A DNA stretch of 64,000 nt, taken from NCBI RefSeq assembly GCF_019802285.1, contig NZ_JAIEUJ010000002.1:372001-436000 (forward strand), in the 5' to 3' direction. The position numbers and the translations under genes are program-made. Shown in pieces: positions 45,268 through 55,539 of the stretch (positions within the stretch are counted from its first letter, which is position 1; each line of letters starts with the position of its first letter). Under the pieces are notes generated by a model, which made no database searches, had not been told where the DNA came from, and saw nothing but the letters and a program-made list of their open reading frames with translations. This stretch comes from Novilysobacter antarcticus. GTDB lineage: Bacteria; Pseudomonadota; Gammaproteobacteria; Xanthomonadales; Xanthomonadaceae.

Positions 45268-47280
45268 ATGAAGCCCATCCGCGCCGTGCTCGCGCTGAGC
45301 ATCGCCATTGCCGTTCTCGGCCTGGCCGCCTGCGAGAAATCGCCCACACCCGACTCTTCGACGCCGGCGACCACCGCCACCGCCAACGAGAACGCCGACC
45401 AGTTCATCGCCCGCATCAACAGCGAGTGGAAGGCGATGCAGCCGGAGCTGACCAAGCCGCAGTGGCTCTCCAACACCTATATCAACGACGACACCGAGTT
45501 CCTCGCGGCCAAGTCCAACGAGCGTTACCTCTCGCAGCTGAACGACTGGATCGAGCAGGCCAAGGGTTTTGAGGGCCAGCAGATGACGCCGGAGACAGCG
45601 CGCGCGATCCAGTTGCTCAAGTTGTCCACCTCGATGCCTGCGCCCAGCGACCCCGCCAAGCTGGCCGAACTGGCCGGCATCGCCAGCAAGATGGAAGGCG
45701 CCTACGGATCCGGCGAGTATTGCAAGGGCGAGGGCGAGACGCGCAACTGCCGCCAGCTGGGCGAACTGGAAGACGTCCTGCGCACCAGCCGGGACTATGA
45801 CGCCCAGCTCGACGCCTGGCGCGGCTGGCACACGATTTCCCAGCCGATGCGCAAGGATTACGTGCGCTTCGTCGAGCTGGTCAACGAAGGCGCCGGTGAC
45901 ATGGGCTTCGCCGATGCCGGCGAGATGTGGCGTTCGGGCTACGACATGAGCCCGGTGGAGCTGGCCGCCGAAACCGACCGCCTGTGGGGCCAGGTCAAGC
46001 CGCTCTACGAGCAGCTGCACTGCTATACCCGCACCCGACTGGACGCGAAGTACGGCAAGGACAAGGGCGAGGTCGCCGGCGGCCTGCTGCCCGCGCACCT
46101 GCTGGGCAACATGTGGCAGCAGGACTGGGGCAACCTGTGGGACGTGCTGGTCCCCTACGAGAACGCCGGTTCAATGGATATCACCGGCGCCCTGCAGGCG
46201 CGCTACGAGGAGATCCATCGGCAGAAACTTGCCCAGAACGCGACCGCCCGCAGTGCCGCGCAGCTTGCCCAGCTGGAGGTGGACGCAAGGGACGCCTCAG
46301 CGCGCCAGATGACCAAGCGGGCGGAGGACTTCTACCTCTCCCTGGGGATGGCCAAACTGCCCGACAGCTACTGGCAGCACACCCAGTTCATCAAGCCCCG
46401 CGACCGCAACGTGGTCTGCCACGCCAGCGCGTGGGACATGGACATGAAGGGCGACGTGCGCACCAAGATGTGCATCAAGCCCAACGAGGAAGAGTTCACC
46501 ACCATCTACCACGAGCTGGGGCACGTGTATTACTACATAGCCTACAACGACCAGCCGCCACTGTTCCAGACCGGCGCCCACGATGGCTTCCACGAAGCCA
46601 TCGGCGACACCATCGTGCTGGCCATGACCCCGAAATACCTGGAGTCGATCGGTCTGGCCAGCGCCCAGCAGCAGAGCGAGGAAGCGCTGATCAACGCGCA
46701 GATGCGCATGGCCCTAGCCAAGGTGGCTTTCCTGCCCTTCGGCCTGATGATCGACCGCTGGCGCTGGGGCGTGTTTGACGGCTCGATCCAGCCCGACAAG
46801 TACAACAAGGCGTGGTGGGACCTGAAGGCCAAGTACCAGGGCGTGGCACCGGTAGAGGCGCGCGGTGAGGAGTTCTTCGACCCGGGTGCCAAGTACCACG
46901 TGCCGGGCAACACGCCATACACCCGCTACTTCCTGTCGCACGTGCTGCAGTTCCAGTTCTACAAGTCGCTGTGCGATGCGGCCGGCTATACCGGGCCGCT
47001 CAACGAGTGCAGCTTCTACGGCAACAAGGCCGCCGGCGAGAAATTGCAGGCGATGCTGGCCAAGGGCGCGAGCCAGCCCTGGCAGCAGACGATGAAGGAG
47101 CTGACCGGCACGGAGCGCATGGATGCCAGCGCGGTGCTGGAGTACTTCGCTCCGCTGCAGGAGTGGCTGCAGCAGCAGAACGAAGGCCAGACCTGCGGCT
47201 GGCAGGCGAGCGCGGCAGCCGCCACTCCCGCGCCAGCGCCTAGCAAGCTGGCCCCCGCCCAGGCCAACGTCAAGGGCTGA
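45268..47280 (+). CDS. M2-family peptidyl-dipeptidase lipoprotein (bacterial ACE)
   Basis: M2 enzymes remove C-terminal dipeptides. The 670-residue protein has a lipobox (LGLAAC, Cys near residue 22), so it is probably anchored outside the inner membrane. The zinc site is TTIYHELGHVYYYIAY near residue 415, with the downstream Glu in HDGFHEAIGDTIVLAM. Other ACE-family blocks are YWQHTQFIKPRDRNVVCHAS, MCIKPNEEEFTT and FLSHVLQFQFYKSLC. Bacterial ACE homologues are known from Xanthomonas. AGGTGAG precedes the ATG. The natural substrate is unknown. Confidence 0.92.
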   Translation: MKPIRAVLALSIAIAVLGLAACEKSPTPDSSTPATTATANENADQFIARINSEWKAMQPELTKPQWLSNTYINDDTEFLAAKSNERYLSQLNDWIEQAKGFEGQQMTPETARAIQLLKLSTSMPAPSDPAKLAELAGIASKMEGAYGSGEYCKGEGETRNCRQLGELEDVLRTSRDYDAQLDAWRGWHTISQPMRKDYVRFVELVNEGAGDMGFADAGEMWRSGYDMSPVELAAETDRLWGQVKPLYEQLHCYTRTRLDAKYGKDKGEVAGGLLPAHLLGNMWQQDWGNLWDVLVPYENAGSMDITGALQARYEEIHRQKLAQNATARSAAQLAQLEVDARDASARQMTKRAEDFYLSLGMAKLPDSYWQHTQFIKPRDRNVVCHASAWDMDMKGDVRTKMCIKPNEEEFTTIYHELGHVYYYIAYNDQPPLFQTGAHDGFHEAIGDTIVLAMTPKYLESIGLASAQQQSEEALINAQMRMALAKVAFLPFGLMIDRWRWGVFDGSIQPDKYNKAWWDLKAKYQGVAPVEARGEEFFDPGAKYHVPGNTPYTRYFLSHVLQFQFYKSLCDAAGYTGPLNECSFYGNKAAGEKLQAMLAKGASQPWQQTMKELTGTERMDASAVLEYFAPLQEWLQQQNEGQTCGWQASAAAATPAPAPSKLAPAQANVKG

Positions 47281-47311
47281 GCCTGCGCGCCACGGGATGG
47301 GTTGCAACATC

Positions 47312-47334
47312 CGGCCTGGACGCCGTCCAGGCCG
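47312..47334 (+). terminator. Perfect 11-bp inverted repeat after the M2 peptidase gene
   Basis: CGGCCTGGACG and CGTCCAGGCCG flank a single C, 31 bp past the stop of the M2 gene and before the convergent transporter gene. No T-tract follows. It may end or protect the transcript. Confidence 0.45.
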
Positions 47335-47393
47335 AGCCGCTCACGCAGGGGCGGTCAGGCCCTCTGTGGCTCCGGCTCGGAAGGCCCGGCCGC

Positions 47394-48659
47394 TCAGATC
47401 GAATCGCCCGGCACGCGCGTTCCGCTACTGGACCGGCCAGTGAGCGGTCGCGATAAGACCGACTCCCACAGCCAGAACAGCCAGCCGATCAGGACCAGCG
47501 CGGCGGCGGCAATCGCCAGGGACAGCGCACTGCCACTGAGCCACGGCGAGATGATGCCGGCGACCACGGCGTTCAGCACCAGCGAGGTGAACGCCTGCAA
47601 CGACGACGCGGCGCCGCGCATGCGCGGGTACATCTCCAGGATCGCCAGGGTCACGATCGGGAACACCAGGGCGATGCCAAACGCGTTCAGGCTGATCGGG
47701 ATCATCGCCCAAGGAATCTGCGGGGCGTCGGTCAGCAGGTTGAAGATCAGCCCCAGGGTGACCGCGAAGCCGGATACCGCGAAACCGATCGCCACCAGGG
47801 TCGAGCCGCGGATGCGTCCGGCGGCGCGGCCGGACGTGAACGCACCCAGCACCATGCCGCCGATCATCGGGATGAAGAACCAGCCAAAGTCGCCCGGACC
47901 CATCGGCTCGCCATTGCGCTGCAGCAGATCCAGCACGAACGCAGGCGCCGATGCGATGAACAGGAACAGCGCAGAGAAGTTGAATGCGGCGCAGGCGGCC
48001 AGGCGCTGAAAACGAGGGTTGATCAGGATCGCCTTGTAGTCGCGCAGCAGCCGCGAGGGCACCAGTGGCAGCCGTGCCTCGACCGGATGGGTCTCCGGCA
48101 ACAGTCGCCAGGTGACCGCCAGCAACACCGTCGAGAACGCCACCAGGAACCAGAAAATCGTCGACCAGTGGCTCCAGCCAAGGATCCAGCCACCGATGAT
48201 TGGCGCAATCGCCGGGGCAATGCCGAAGATCATCGACACGTGGCTCATCAAGCGCTGTGCGTCGTCACCCTGCAGCACATCGCGGATCACTGCCCGGCCG
48301 ACGATCAGACCGGTGCCCGCCGACAGCCCCTGCAGCGCGCGGAACACCAGCAAGGTATCCAGTCGGGTGGACATCGCACATCCGACCGAGGCCAGGGTGA
48401 AGATCGCCAGCCCACCCAGGATCACCCGTCGACGTCCCCACGCGTCCGAGAGCGGGCCGTGCAGGATGCTGGTGACCGCATAGGCCACCAGATAGACGCT
48501 GATGGTCTGCTGCATGGCCAGCTTGTCGGCACCGAACTCCGCACCCATGACCGGGAACGCGGGGAAGATGGTGTCGATGGCGAAGGGGCCGAACATCGAC
48601 AGTCCGGCCAGGATCAGGGTGAGCCGGGCCAGGCTCACCGGCTTTTGCGATGTGTCCAC
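47394..48659 (-). CDS. Bcr/CflA-family multidrug efflux MFS transporter
   Basis: The 421-residue protein has 12 hydrophobic helices. MFS motif A is visible in LHGPLSDAWGRRRVILGG, and the Bcr/CflA-type start is LAGLSMFGPFAIDTIFPAFP with GTGLIVGRAVIRD. It should export small molecules by proton antiport; the substrate is unknown. GTG 48659 is chosen as start. A TTG at 48680, preceded 6 bases earlier by TACCAT, is an alternative. It diverges from the FUSC gene. Confidence 0.83.
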   Translation of the reverse strand: MDTSQKPVSLARLTLILAGLSMFGPFAIDTIFPAFPVMGAEFGADKLAMQQTISVYLVAYAVTSILHGPLSDAWGRRRVILGGLAIFTLASVGCAMSTRLDTLLVFRALQGLSAGTGLIVGRAVIRDVLQGDDAQRLMSHVSMIFGIAPAIAPIIGGWILGWSHWSTIFWFLVAFSTVLLAVTWRLLPETHPVEARLPLVPSRLLRDYKAILINPRFQRLAACAAFNFSALFLFIASAPAFVLDLLQRNGEPMGPGDFGWFFIPMIGGMVLGAFTSGRAAGRIRGSTLVAIGFAVSGFAVTLGLIFNLLTDAPQIPWAMIPISLNAFGIALVFPIVTLAILEMYPRMRGAASSLQAFTSLVLNAVVAGIISPWLSGSALSLAIAAAALVLIGWLFWLWESVLSRPLTGRSSSGTRVPGDSI

Positions 48660-48780
48660 GAAAATCCAGCGCTGAAACAATGCGCCATGGTAAGGCCTGC
48701 ACCGTTCGGGTTCGCTCTCCGGCTTCCAGATGCAGAAACCAAGGGGTGCAGTGCACGGCGGCGCAGGCAAGAATCGCTTC

Positions 48781-50646
48781 ATGACTGAAGCGTCCTACTC
48801 GTTGCGCGCGACCGCACGCCAACTCTTCCAGCTGCGGCCCGCCACGCCCGGCCGCTGGCGCACGGCGTTGCGCAGCGCCGTGTGCATGGGCATGCCGATC
48901 TTCGTCGGCTGGATGGCCGGCGACACGCCGGCGGGATTGATGGCCGCCATCGGCGGCTTCACCAGCATGTACGGCGGCGGACGCCCGTATCTCAGCCGCG
49001 CCCGTTTGTTGGCCGTGGTAGCACTGATGCTTGGCGCTGCGCTCAGCGTTGGGCTGCTCGTCGGCGGCCACCCGGCGCTGGTCGTGCTCAGCGTGGCGCT
49101 GACCGCGATGCTCGCCACCTGGCTCAGCAACGCCCTGCAGATCGGTGCGCCCGGCGCCTACATGTTCGTGCTGGCGATCGCCACGGGCACCGCCCTGCCC
49201 GCCGAGCATCTGAGCTGGCAGCACGCCGGCGCGCTGGTGTTCGCCGGCGGCGCGTTCTCGTGGCTGGTGCACATGTCCGGCGCGCTGTTCCGGCCGCGCA
49301 GTCCGGAGAAGAACGCGGTCGTTGCCGCGGCCGACGCGGTGGCCGACTACCTCGCCGCTGCCGGCTCCGAAGAGTCCAGCCGCACACGCCGCCAGGCGGC
49401 ATTCGCGCTGCACCAGGCCTGGGCGGCGCTGGTCAGCCAGCAGCCCCTGCCCGCCCGCCCCGGCAGCGTGCTGGTCCGGCTGCGCGAGATCAACCGCGAG
49501 CTGCACCTGCGCTTCGCCGACGCCATGGCGAAGGAGATCCGCGGGCAGGCGCTGCCGGATGCCTGGCTGGACGAGGTCCGCGCCATGGGCGAGCGGGCGC
49601 GCAACCCCGGCCGCGATGAAGTCCCCGACGGCGATTCCAGTGTGGTGCCGCTCGGCCATCCCGGAGCCTTGGCGGCGATCGTGGATGCGCTTCAACCCGG
49701 CGCCCATCCGCGACGTGTGATCGTGCGCGTTGGCGTCGCGGCAGTCGTGGCCGGCGGTCTGGGAACGATCTTCCAGCTGGACCGCGCGTATTGGGTGGTT
49801 GCCGCAGCCGTGTTGATGCTGCACCAGGGCTTGGACTGGCAACGGATGTTCCAGCGCAGCATCGAGCGCACCGTGGGCACGTGGGTGGGATTGCTGGTGG
49901 CCGGTCTGGTGGTGGTGCTGCATCCGCAGGGCCCGTGGCTGGCACTGACGGTGGCGGCGCTGCAGTTCACCATCCAGATGCTGGTGTGGCGCAACTACGC
50001 CATCGCCGTGGTCTTCATCACCGGCCTTGCCATGACCATCGCCAGCGGGGGGCAGGCGCTGGATGACCCCGCCGGCTACCTCATCGCGCGTGGCGTGGAC
50101 ACCCTGGCCGGCTGCGTGATCGCATTGCTGGTCTACCGCCTGGTGCCGCCGCGTGCGGCGCGTGCCGCCTTGCCCGACCAGCTGGCCATCACCCTGCGCG
50201 CGGTGGCGGCGACCGTCCCCTTCATTGCCGCCGGTGAGGTCACGACGCCTGCCGCCAAGGACGCACGCCGGCATCTTCTTCGCTCCACATTCACCCTGAA
50301 GGAGACTTACGACATGGCCGTCGCCTCATCGCGGCGGCAACGCCTCTCCGCCGACCGCGCCTGGCCGGCGATCGCCGCCACGGAACGGCTCGCCTACAGG
50401 ACGCTGTCGGTGTGCTGGTCGCTGCAGCGACTGGGCAAACCGGCCTCCCTCCAGTCGGCGCAGTCGATGTTTGGTGCGACGGGCGAGCACGACCTGCAGA
50501 GCGCACTGGAATTGCTGGTCGCGGCGACCCACGGCAACGAGCCCTGCCCGGTCCTCCCACCCCTGCCCGCCGTTCTGGAGGCCGAGGTGCTGGACGTGCG
50601 TGAATGCCTGTGCGGCGAGGCCACCGTCACGGCGAACGCGGGGTGA
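48781..50646 (+). CDS. FUSC-family membrane protein (aromatic-acid exporter-like)
   Basis: The 621-residue protein has two sets of membrane helices. The first covers residues about 30-165 (MPIFVGWMAGDTPAGLMAAI, GAYMFVLAIATGTALPAEHL). The second covers about 315-450 ([40 protein letters not shown]). Cytoplasmic domains follow each set. This is the FUSC/YccS/AaeB layout. The duplicated RxxxG-type motif in RSIERTVGTWVG is typical. The substrate is unknown. ATG 48781 fits best. The gcvP leader begins right after its stop. Confidence 0.8.
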   Translation: MTEASYSLRATARQLFQLRPATPGRWRTALRSAVCMGMPIFVGWMAGDTPAGLMAAIGGFTSMYGGGRPYLSRARLLAVVALMLGAALSVGLLVGGHPALVVLSVALTAMLATWLSNALQIGAPGAYMFVLAIATGTALPAEHLSWQHAGALVFAGGAFSWLVHMSGALFRPRSPEKNAVVAAADAVADYLAAAGSEESSRTRRQAAFALHQAWAALVSQQPLPARPGSVLVRLREINRELHLRFADAMAKEIRGQALPDAWLDEVRAMGERARNPGRDEVPDGDSSVVPLGHPGALAAIVDALQPGAHPRRVIVRVGVAAVVAGGLGTIFQLDRAYWVVAAAVLMLHQGLDWQRMFQRSIERTVGTWVGLLVAGLVVVLHPQGPWLALTVAALQFTIQMLVWRNYAIAVVFITGLAMTIASGGQALDDPAGYLIARGVDTLAGCVIALLVYRLVPPRAARAALPDQLAITLRAVAATVPFIAAGEVTTPAAKDARRHLLRSTFTLKETYDMAVASSRRQRLSADRAWPAIAATERLAYRTLSVCWSLQRLGKPASLQSAQSMFGATGEHDLQSALELLVAATHGNEPCPVLPPLPAVLEAEVLDVRECLCGEATVTANAG

Positions 50647-50655
50647 TCCATCGCC

Positions 50656-50661
50656 TATAAT
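50656..50661 (+). promoter_or_regulatory. Consensus -10 element of gcvP
   Basis: TATAAT lies 10 bp after the FUSC stop. Transcription would begin near 50668, just upstream of the first glycine aptamer. Confidence 0.6.
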
Positions 50662-50680
50662 CCACGCAGGTAAATACATC

Positions 50681-50871
50681 CGGTGGGAGAAGCGGATCGC
50701 GCCCTGACAGGCCGTACCGCTGCCGAAGACGCAACGCCCGTAATCGTTCAGGCTCCCGTACCACCGGCTGTGAACCACTCTGGAGAGACCGGTTGAATCC
50801 GGCGCCGAAGGGGCACGAAGCGCGGACGCTCTCACGGTCGGCTTTTAAAACTCTCAGGCAAAAGGACAGAG
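50681..50871 (+). ncRNA. Tandem glycine riboswitch in the gcvP leader
   Basis: Two aptamers are visible. Aptamer 1 spans about 50681-50766: GGTGG pairs with CCACC, with core GCCGAAGACGCAAC. Aptamer 2 spans 50778-50871: CTCTG pairs with CAGAG, with GGAGAGACC, the core GCGCCGAAGGGGCA, and the hallmark CTCTCAGGCAAAAGGACAG. The linker is about 11 bases. Binding glycine should switch gcvP on. The expression platform is in 50872-50996, where GC-rich stems around GGCCTTGAGGCC could sequester the start region. No consensus terminator with a T-tract is seen, so control may be translational. Confidence 0.95.
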
Positions 50872-50996
50872 GGGCGCGCGGGGATGTCGAGTGGCGCAAG
50901 CCACCAGCCCGCAAGCGCCCGTTGGCCTTGAGGCCGGCGGGTAGGAATGCCCTTCCCCCGATCTTGTACCGCACGCAGCCAACGGACGCCCCTGAC

Positions 50997-53894
50997 ATGA
51001 GCCACGACACCCCCCTCACCCTGCGCGAGCTTGAGCATCACGATGCCTTCGTTGCGCGCCACATCGGCCCCAACGATGACGAGATCGCGCACATGCTGCG
51101 CGTGGTCGGTCACGATTCGCTGGACGCCTTCACCGATGCGATCGTTCCCGCTTCGATCCGCTCGACCGGACCGCTGGCGCTGCCTGCGGCAGTGACCGAG
51201 GTGGACGCGCTGGCAAAGATCCGCGAGATCGCCGAGCGCAACCGGGTCTTCCGCAGCTTCATCGGCCAAGGTTACTACGGCACCCACACGCCTAACGTCA
51301 TCTTGCGCAACATCCTCGAGAACCCGGGCTGGTACACGGCGTACACGCCCTATCAGGCGGAGATCTCGCAGGGCCGGATGGAAGCACTGATCAACTTCCA
51401 GACCATGTGCATGGACCTGACCGGCATGGAGATCGCCAACGCGTCCCTGCTGGACGAGGCCACCGCGGCGGCCGAGGCAATGACCCTGGCGCGCCGTTCC
51501 AGCCGCGCCAAGACCAACGTGTTCTTCGTCTCCCGCGGCGTGCACCCGCAGACCATCGAGGTCATGCGCACCCGCGCCGAGCCACTGGAGATCGAGCTGG
51601 TGATCGGCGATGACGCCGACGCAGCCAACACCGATGCCTTTGGCGTGCTGCTGCAGTACCCGGACACCTTCGGACGCGCCAACGATTACGCCGAACTGGC
51701 CGAGGCGGTGCACGCACGCGGCGGCCTGGTTGCCGTCGCCGTCGACCTGCTCGCCCTGACCCTGCTCAAGGCGCCAGGTGAGTGGGGCGCGGATATAGTG
51801 GTCGGCAATACCCAGCGCTTTGGCGTGCCGTTCGGCTTCGGCGGGCCGCATGCCGCGTTCATGGCCTGCCGCGACGCCTACAAGCGCTCGATGCCGGGCC
51901 GCCTGATCGGCGTCTCGGTGGATGCCGAAGGCAACCCGGCCTATCGCCTGACCCTGCAGACCCGCGAGCAGCACATCCGCCGTGAGAAAGCGACCAGCAA
52001 CATCTGCACCGCGCAGGTGCTGTTGGCGGTGATGGCCGCGATGTACGCCGTCTACCACGGTCCCGACGGGCTGATCCGAATCGCGCGCCGCACCCACCGC
52101 CTGGCGGGCATCCTTGCCGGCATCCTGCGCAATGCCGGGGTGGCGGTTGGCGACAACTTCTTCGACACCCTGCACCTGACCGGCGTGGACGCGGCCGACA
52201 TGCACCACCGCGCGGCGCAGGCGCACATGAACCTGCGCGTGATTGATGCCGACAGCGTGGGCATCAGCCTTGACGAGACCACCACCCGAGAGGACGTGAT
52301 CGCGCTGGCCGGCCTGTTCGGCGTGCAGATCGACCTGGACCGCATCGACGAGCTCGACGCCGATACCGTCGACGCCCTGCCGGCCGGGCTGCTGCGCGAA
52401 TCGAAATTCATGACCCACCCGGTGTTCAACACCCACCACAGCGAGCACGAGATGCTGCGCTACATCCGCTCGCTGGCGGACAAGGACCTGGCGCTGGATC
52501 GCACCATGATCCCGCTGGGCAGCTGCACGATGAAACTCAACGCCACCGCCGAGATGATCCCGATCACCTGGCCGGAGTTCGCCAACATCCATCCGCTGGC
52601 GCCCGCCGACCAGGCGTTGGGTTACAAGGAGCTGATCGACGGCCTGGAGGCGATGCTGGCGGAGATCACCGGCTATGACGCGGTCAGCCTGCAGCCCAAC
52701 TCGGGCGCCCAGGGCGAATACGCCGGACTGCTCGCGATCCGCGCCTGGCACCGCGCCAATGGTCAGGGCCAGCGCGACATCTGCCTGATCCCAGAATCCG
52801 CCCACGGCACCAACCCGGCGTCCGCCCAGCTGTGCGGCCTGAAGGTCGTGGTGACCAAGTGCGACGCCAATGGCAACGTCGATGTCGAGGACATCCGCGC
52901 CAACGCCGAGAAGTATTCCGACCGGCTGGCCGCGCTGATGATCACCTACCCCTCCACCCACGGCGTGTTCGAGGAAGGCGTGGTGGAGATCTGCGAGATC
53001 GTCCACGCCCACGGCGGCCAGGTCTACACCGACGGCGCCAACATGAACGCCATCGTCGGCCTCGCCCAGCCGGGCAAATGGGGCTCGGATGTCTCCCACC
53101 TCAACCTGCACAAGACCTTCTGCATCCCCCACGGCGGCGGCGGTCCTGGCGTGGGCCCATGTGCGGTGAAGTCGCACCTGGCGCCCTACCTGCCACGCGC
53201 GTTCGGCGGCCAGGGCGATGTCGGCATGGTCAGCGCCGCGACCTTCGGGTCCGCCTCGATCCTGCCCATCAGCTGGATGTACATCACCCTGATGGGCCGC
53301 GACGGGCTGCGCCGGGCGAGCGAGATCGCCATGCTCAACGCCAACTACGTGGCCAAGCGGCTGGAGCCGCACTACCCGACGCTGTACACCGGCCGCAACG
53401 GTCTGGTCGCGCACGAGTGCATCCTGGACCTGCGTCCGCTTGAGAAGGCCACCGAAGTCAGCGCCGAGGACGTGGCCAAGCGGCTGGTCGATTTCGGATT
53501 CCACGCCCCGACCCTGAGCTTCCCGGTCGCCGGGACACTGATGGTCGAGCCGACCGAAAGCGAGTCGCTGCACGAACTGGACCGATTCATCGACGCGATG
53601 ATCCAGATCCGCGAGGAGATCCGGGCCATCGAGAACGGGTCTTTGGACCGCAAGGACAATCCGCTCAAGCACGCCCCGCACACGGCGGCGCAGGTCAGCG
53701 CGAGCGAGTGGGCGCGCGCCTACCCGCGCGAGCTGGCGGCATTCCCGCTGCCCTCGCTGCGGCAGCAGAAGTACTGGCCGCCGATTGCCCGCGTGGACAA
53801 CATCTACGGCGACAAGAACGTGTTTTGCGCCTGCGTGCCGATCAACGAGTACGAAGGCGAGATCGAGGCCTTCAGCGAGCCGATGGTGTCCTGA
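50997..53894 (+). CDS. gcvP: Glycine dehydrogenase (decarboxylating), P protein
   Basis: The PLP-dependent P protein of the glycine cleavage system decarboxylates glycine and loads the aminomethyl group on lipoyl-GcvH. The 965-residue protein is the single-chain form with both halves. The N half shows [20 protein letters not shown] and [15 protein letters not shown]. The C half shows [32 protein letters not shown] and the PLP-Lys in [18 protein letters not shown] near residue 706. ATG 50997 fits the family N terminus [20 protein letters not shown]. gcvT and gcvH are not nearby. Confidence 0.97.
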   Translation: MSHDTPLTLRELEHHDAFVARHIGPNDDEIAHMLRVVGHDSLDAFTDAIVPASIRSTGPLALPAAVTEVDALAKIREIAERNRVFRSFIGQGYYGTHTPNVILRNILENPGWYTAYTPYQAEISQGRMEALINFQTMCMDLTGMEIANASLLDEATAAAEAMTLARRSSRAKTNVFFVSRGVHPQTIEVMRTRAEPLEIELVIGDDADAANTDAFGVLLQYPDTFGRANDYAELAEAVHARGGLVAVAVDLLALTLLKAPGEWGADIVVGNTQRFGVPFGFGGPHAAFMACRDAYKRSMPGRLIGVSVDAEGNPAYRLTLQTREQHIRREKATSNICTAQVLLAVMAAMYAVYHGPDGLIRIARRTHRLAGILAGILRNAGVAVGDNFFDTLHLTGVDAADMHHRAAQAHMNLRVIDADSVGISLDETTTREDVIALAGLFGVQIDLDRIDELDADTVDALPAGLLRESKFMTHPVFNTHHSEHEMLRYIRSLADKDLALDRTMIPLGSCTMKLNATAEMIPITWPEFANIHPLAPADQALGYKELIDGLEAMLAEITGYDAVSLQPNSGAQGEYAGLLAIRAWHRANGQGQRDICLIPESAHGTNPASAQLCGLKVVVTKCDANGNVDVEDIRANAEKYSDRLAALMITYPSTHGVFEEGVVEICEIVHAHGGQVYTDGANMNAIVGLAQPGKWGSDVSHLNLHKTFCIPHGGGGPGVGPCAVKSHLAPYLPRAFGGQGDVGMVSAATFGSASILPISWMYITLMGRDGLRRASEIAMLNANYVAKRLEPHYPTLYTGRNGLVAHECILDLRPLEKATEVSAEDVAKRLVDFGFHAPTLSFPVAGTLMVEPTESESLHELDRFIDAMIQIREEIRAIENGSLDRKDNPLKHAPHTAAQVSASEWARAYPRELAAFPLPSLRQQKYWPPIARVDNIYGDKNVFCACVPINEYEGEIEAFSEPMVS

Positions 53895-53934
53895 TCGCGT
53901 TGGTTTTTACCGGCGCTTGACCGGCTTCCAGTCC

Positions 53935-53964
53935 AAAAAAAGCCCCGCATCTGCGGGGCTTTTT
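53935..53964. terminator. Bidirectional terminator between gcvP and pyrB
   Basis: AGCCCCGCA (53941-53949) pairs with TGCGGGGCT (53952-53960). A run of A precedes it and a run of five T follows, so it works on both strands: for gcvP rightwards and for pyrB leftwards. Confidence 0.9.
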
Positions 53965-54022
53965 CTCAGGCTGCATCAGGTGAGGGCCGACCGCATCGCA
54001 TGGATGCTCGTTTTGTTCAGCG

Positions 54023-54973
54023 TCAACACGGACGCGCGGGGCCGCCGAGCAGGGTTTCCAGCACCGCCATTCGCGTTGCCACGCCATTGCGGACCTGGCG
54101 CAGTACCAGCGATTGCGGGCCGTCGGCCACCTCGTCAGTGATCTCCACCCCCCGGTTGATCGGTCCAGGGTGCATGACCACCGCATCCGGCGCCGCGCGG
54201 CGCAGGCGGCTGGCGGTCAGGCCGAAGTCGCGGTGATAGCCCTCCAACGAGGTCACCAGCCCTTCCTCCATACGCTCGCGCTGCAGGCGCAGCATCATCA
54301 GCACGTCCACGCCCTCCAGAGCGGCGTCCAGGTCGTGGCTGACGGTGCACCCGGCCAGGGTGTTGTCGCCCGGCAACAGCGAGGGCGGAGCACACACGCG
54401 TATTTCCCCGGTGCCGAGCGTACGCAGGGCATGCAGGTCGGAGCGGGCGACGCGGGAATGCTTGACGTCACCGACGATCAGCACTTTCAGGCCGCTGAAG
54501 TCGGTCCCCTTTGCCTGGCGCAGGGTCAGCATGTCGAGCAGGCCCTGCGTGGGGTGGTCGCTGCGCCCATCGCCGGCATTGACCAGCGCGGTGCCCGGTC
54601 CGGCCGCAGAAGCCAGGGCCGCCACGCTGCCGTCCTCGTTGTCGCGCACCACGAACCCGCGCACGCCCATCGCCTCGATGGTGCGCAGCGTGTCGCGGGC
54701 GGTTTCGCCCTTGCGGGTGGATGAGGTGGAGACATCGAAGTTGAGCACGTCTGCCCCGAGCCGCTGCGCGGCCAGCTGGAAGCTGAGGCGGGTGCGGGTG
54801 GAAGCCTCGAAAAACAGGGTGCAGATTGCGATCCCGGCCAGCGCGGCCCGGTCCCCTTCGCCGTCGGCATGGGCCTGGGCGCGGTCCAACAGGGCGATCA
54901 GTTGCGCACGTGGCAGGTGTTGCAGGCTGAGCAGGTGACGCAAAGGCGCGGGCACTTGGGTCGCTGTGTTCAT
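54023..54973 (-). CDS. pyrB: Aspartate carbamoyltransferase catalytic subunit
   Basis: PyrB joins carbamoyl phosphate and aspartate in pyrimidine synthesis. The 316-residue protein shows the carbamoyl-phosphate motif in FFEASTRTRLSFQLAAQRLG, the Lys loop VSTSSTRKGETARDTLRTIE, the HPTQ in GDGRSDHPTQGLLDMLTLRQ, and VVMHPGPINRGVEITDEVAD. No pyrI or inactive pyrC lies beside it. Its ATG overlaps the ruvX stop (ATGA), so it is the third gene of a yqgE-ruvX-pyrB operon. Confidence 0.96.
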   Translation of the reverse strand: MNTATQVPAPLRHLLSLQHLPRAQLIALLDRAQAHADGEGDRAALAGIAICTLFFEASTRTRLSFQLAAQRLGADVLNFDVSTSSTRKGETARDTLRTIEAMGVRGFVVRDNEDGSVAALASAAGPGTALVNAGDGRSDHPTQGLLDMLTLRQAKGTDFSGLKVLIVGDVKHSRVARSDLHALRTLGTGEIRVCAPPSLLPGDNTLAGCTVSHDLDAALEGVDVLMMLRLQRERMEEGLVTSLEGYHRDFGLTASRLRRAAPDAVVMHPGPINRGVEITDEVADGPQSLVLRQVRNGVATRMAVLETLLGGPARPC

Positions 54974-55539
54974 TCGTTCGTTCCCGGGTCGGGGGCGGCG
55001 CTGCTGGAGGCTGTGGAGTGGGTGTCGATGGTGGGCGCGACCTCGCGGATGTCGATGGCATCGCCCGGCGCGCCCATCCAGCGGTCCACGATCACTGCCG
55101 CCGCCATGGCGTCCAGGGCCACGGCATCGCGGCGGCGTTTCTGGCCCTGCGCGCGCGCGCGGGCGAAACGCTGCGCCGCTTCCATCGAGCTGGAGCGCTC
55201 GTCCACCAGCAGCACCTGCCGGCAGTAACGCAGCTGCAGCTGCCGCGCAAACTCGTGCGCCCGCTCACGCGCGGGCTGGCCGCCGCCGTCGAGGGTCAGC
55301 GGGTCGCCGACGATGAAGCCATCGGGCCGCCATTCGCGATACAGGCGCTCGATCGCGGCCCAGTCCGGGCCGGCGCCGTGCACGTCGATCACCGCCAGTG
55401 CGCGCGCCTGCCCCGCCAGCGGCGTGCCCAGCGCGACACCGATTCGCCGCGAGCCGACATCGAAACCGAGCACGCTGCCATCGGGCCGGATCGCAGGCAG
55501 CGCGTCTGCGGGACGAGCCGGCTCGTCGCTACCGCTCAT
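54970..55539 (-). CDS. ruvX: YqgF/RuvX, putative Holliday junction resolvase or pre-16S rRNA nuclease
   Basis: The 189-residue RNase H-fold protein shows [20 protein letters not shown] (catalytic Asp near residue 27), [34 protein letters not shown] and [19 protein letters not shown]. YqgF acts in 16S rRNA 5' maturation in E. coli, and a resolvase role has been proposed. An unusual Ser/Ala/Pro-rich tail of about 20 residues ends the protein. It overlaps both neighbours by 4 bases. Confidence 0.9.
   Translation of the reverse strand: MSGSDEPARPADALPAIRPDGSVLGFDVGSRRIGVALGTPLAGQARALAVIDVHGAGPDWAAIERLYREWRPDGFIVGDPLTLDGGGQPARERAHEFARQLQLRYCRQVLLVDERSSSMEAAQRFARARAQGQKRRRDAVALDAMAAAVIVDRWMGAPGDAIDIREVAPTIDTHSTASSSAAPDPGTNE

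Noticed and set aside
45268-47280. Recent acquisition of an ACE-like gene from a eukaryote
   Set aside because: M2 peptidases are known in Xanthomonas, and base and codon style match the neighbours.
50832-53681. A 949-codon open frame on the minus strand opposite gcvP
   Set aside because: It is antisense to intact gcvP and its riboswitch, with His/Val/Gly-rich nonsense composition.
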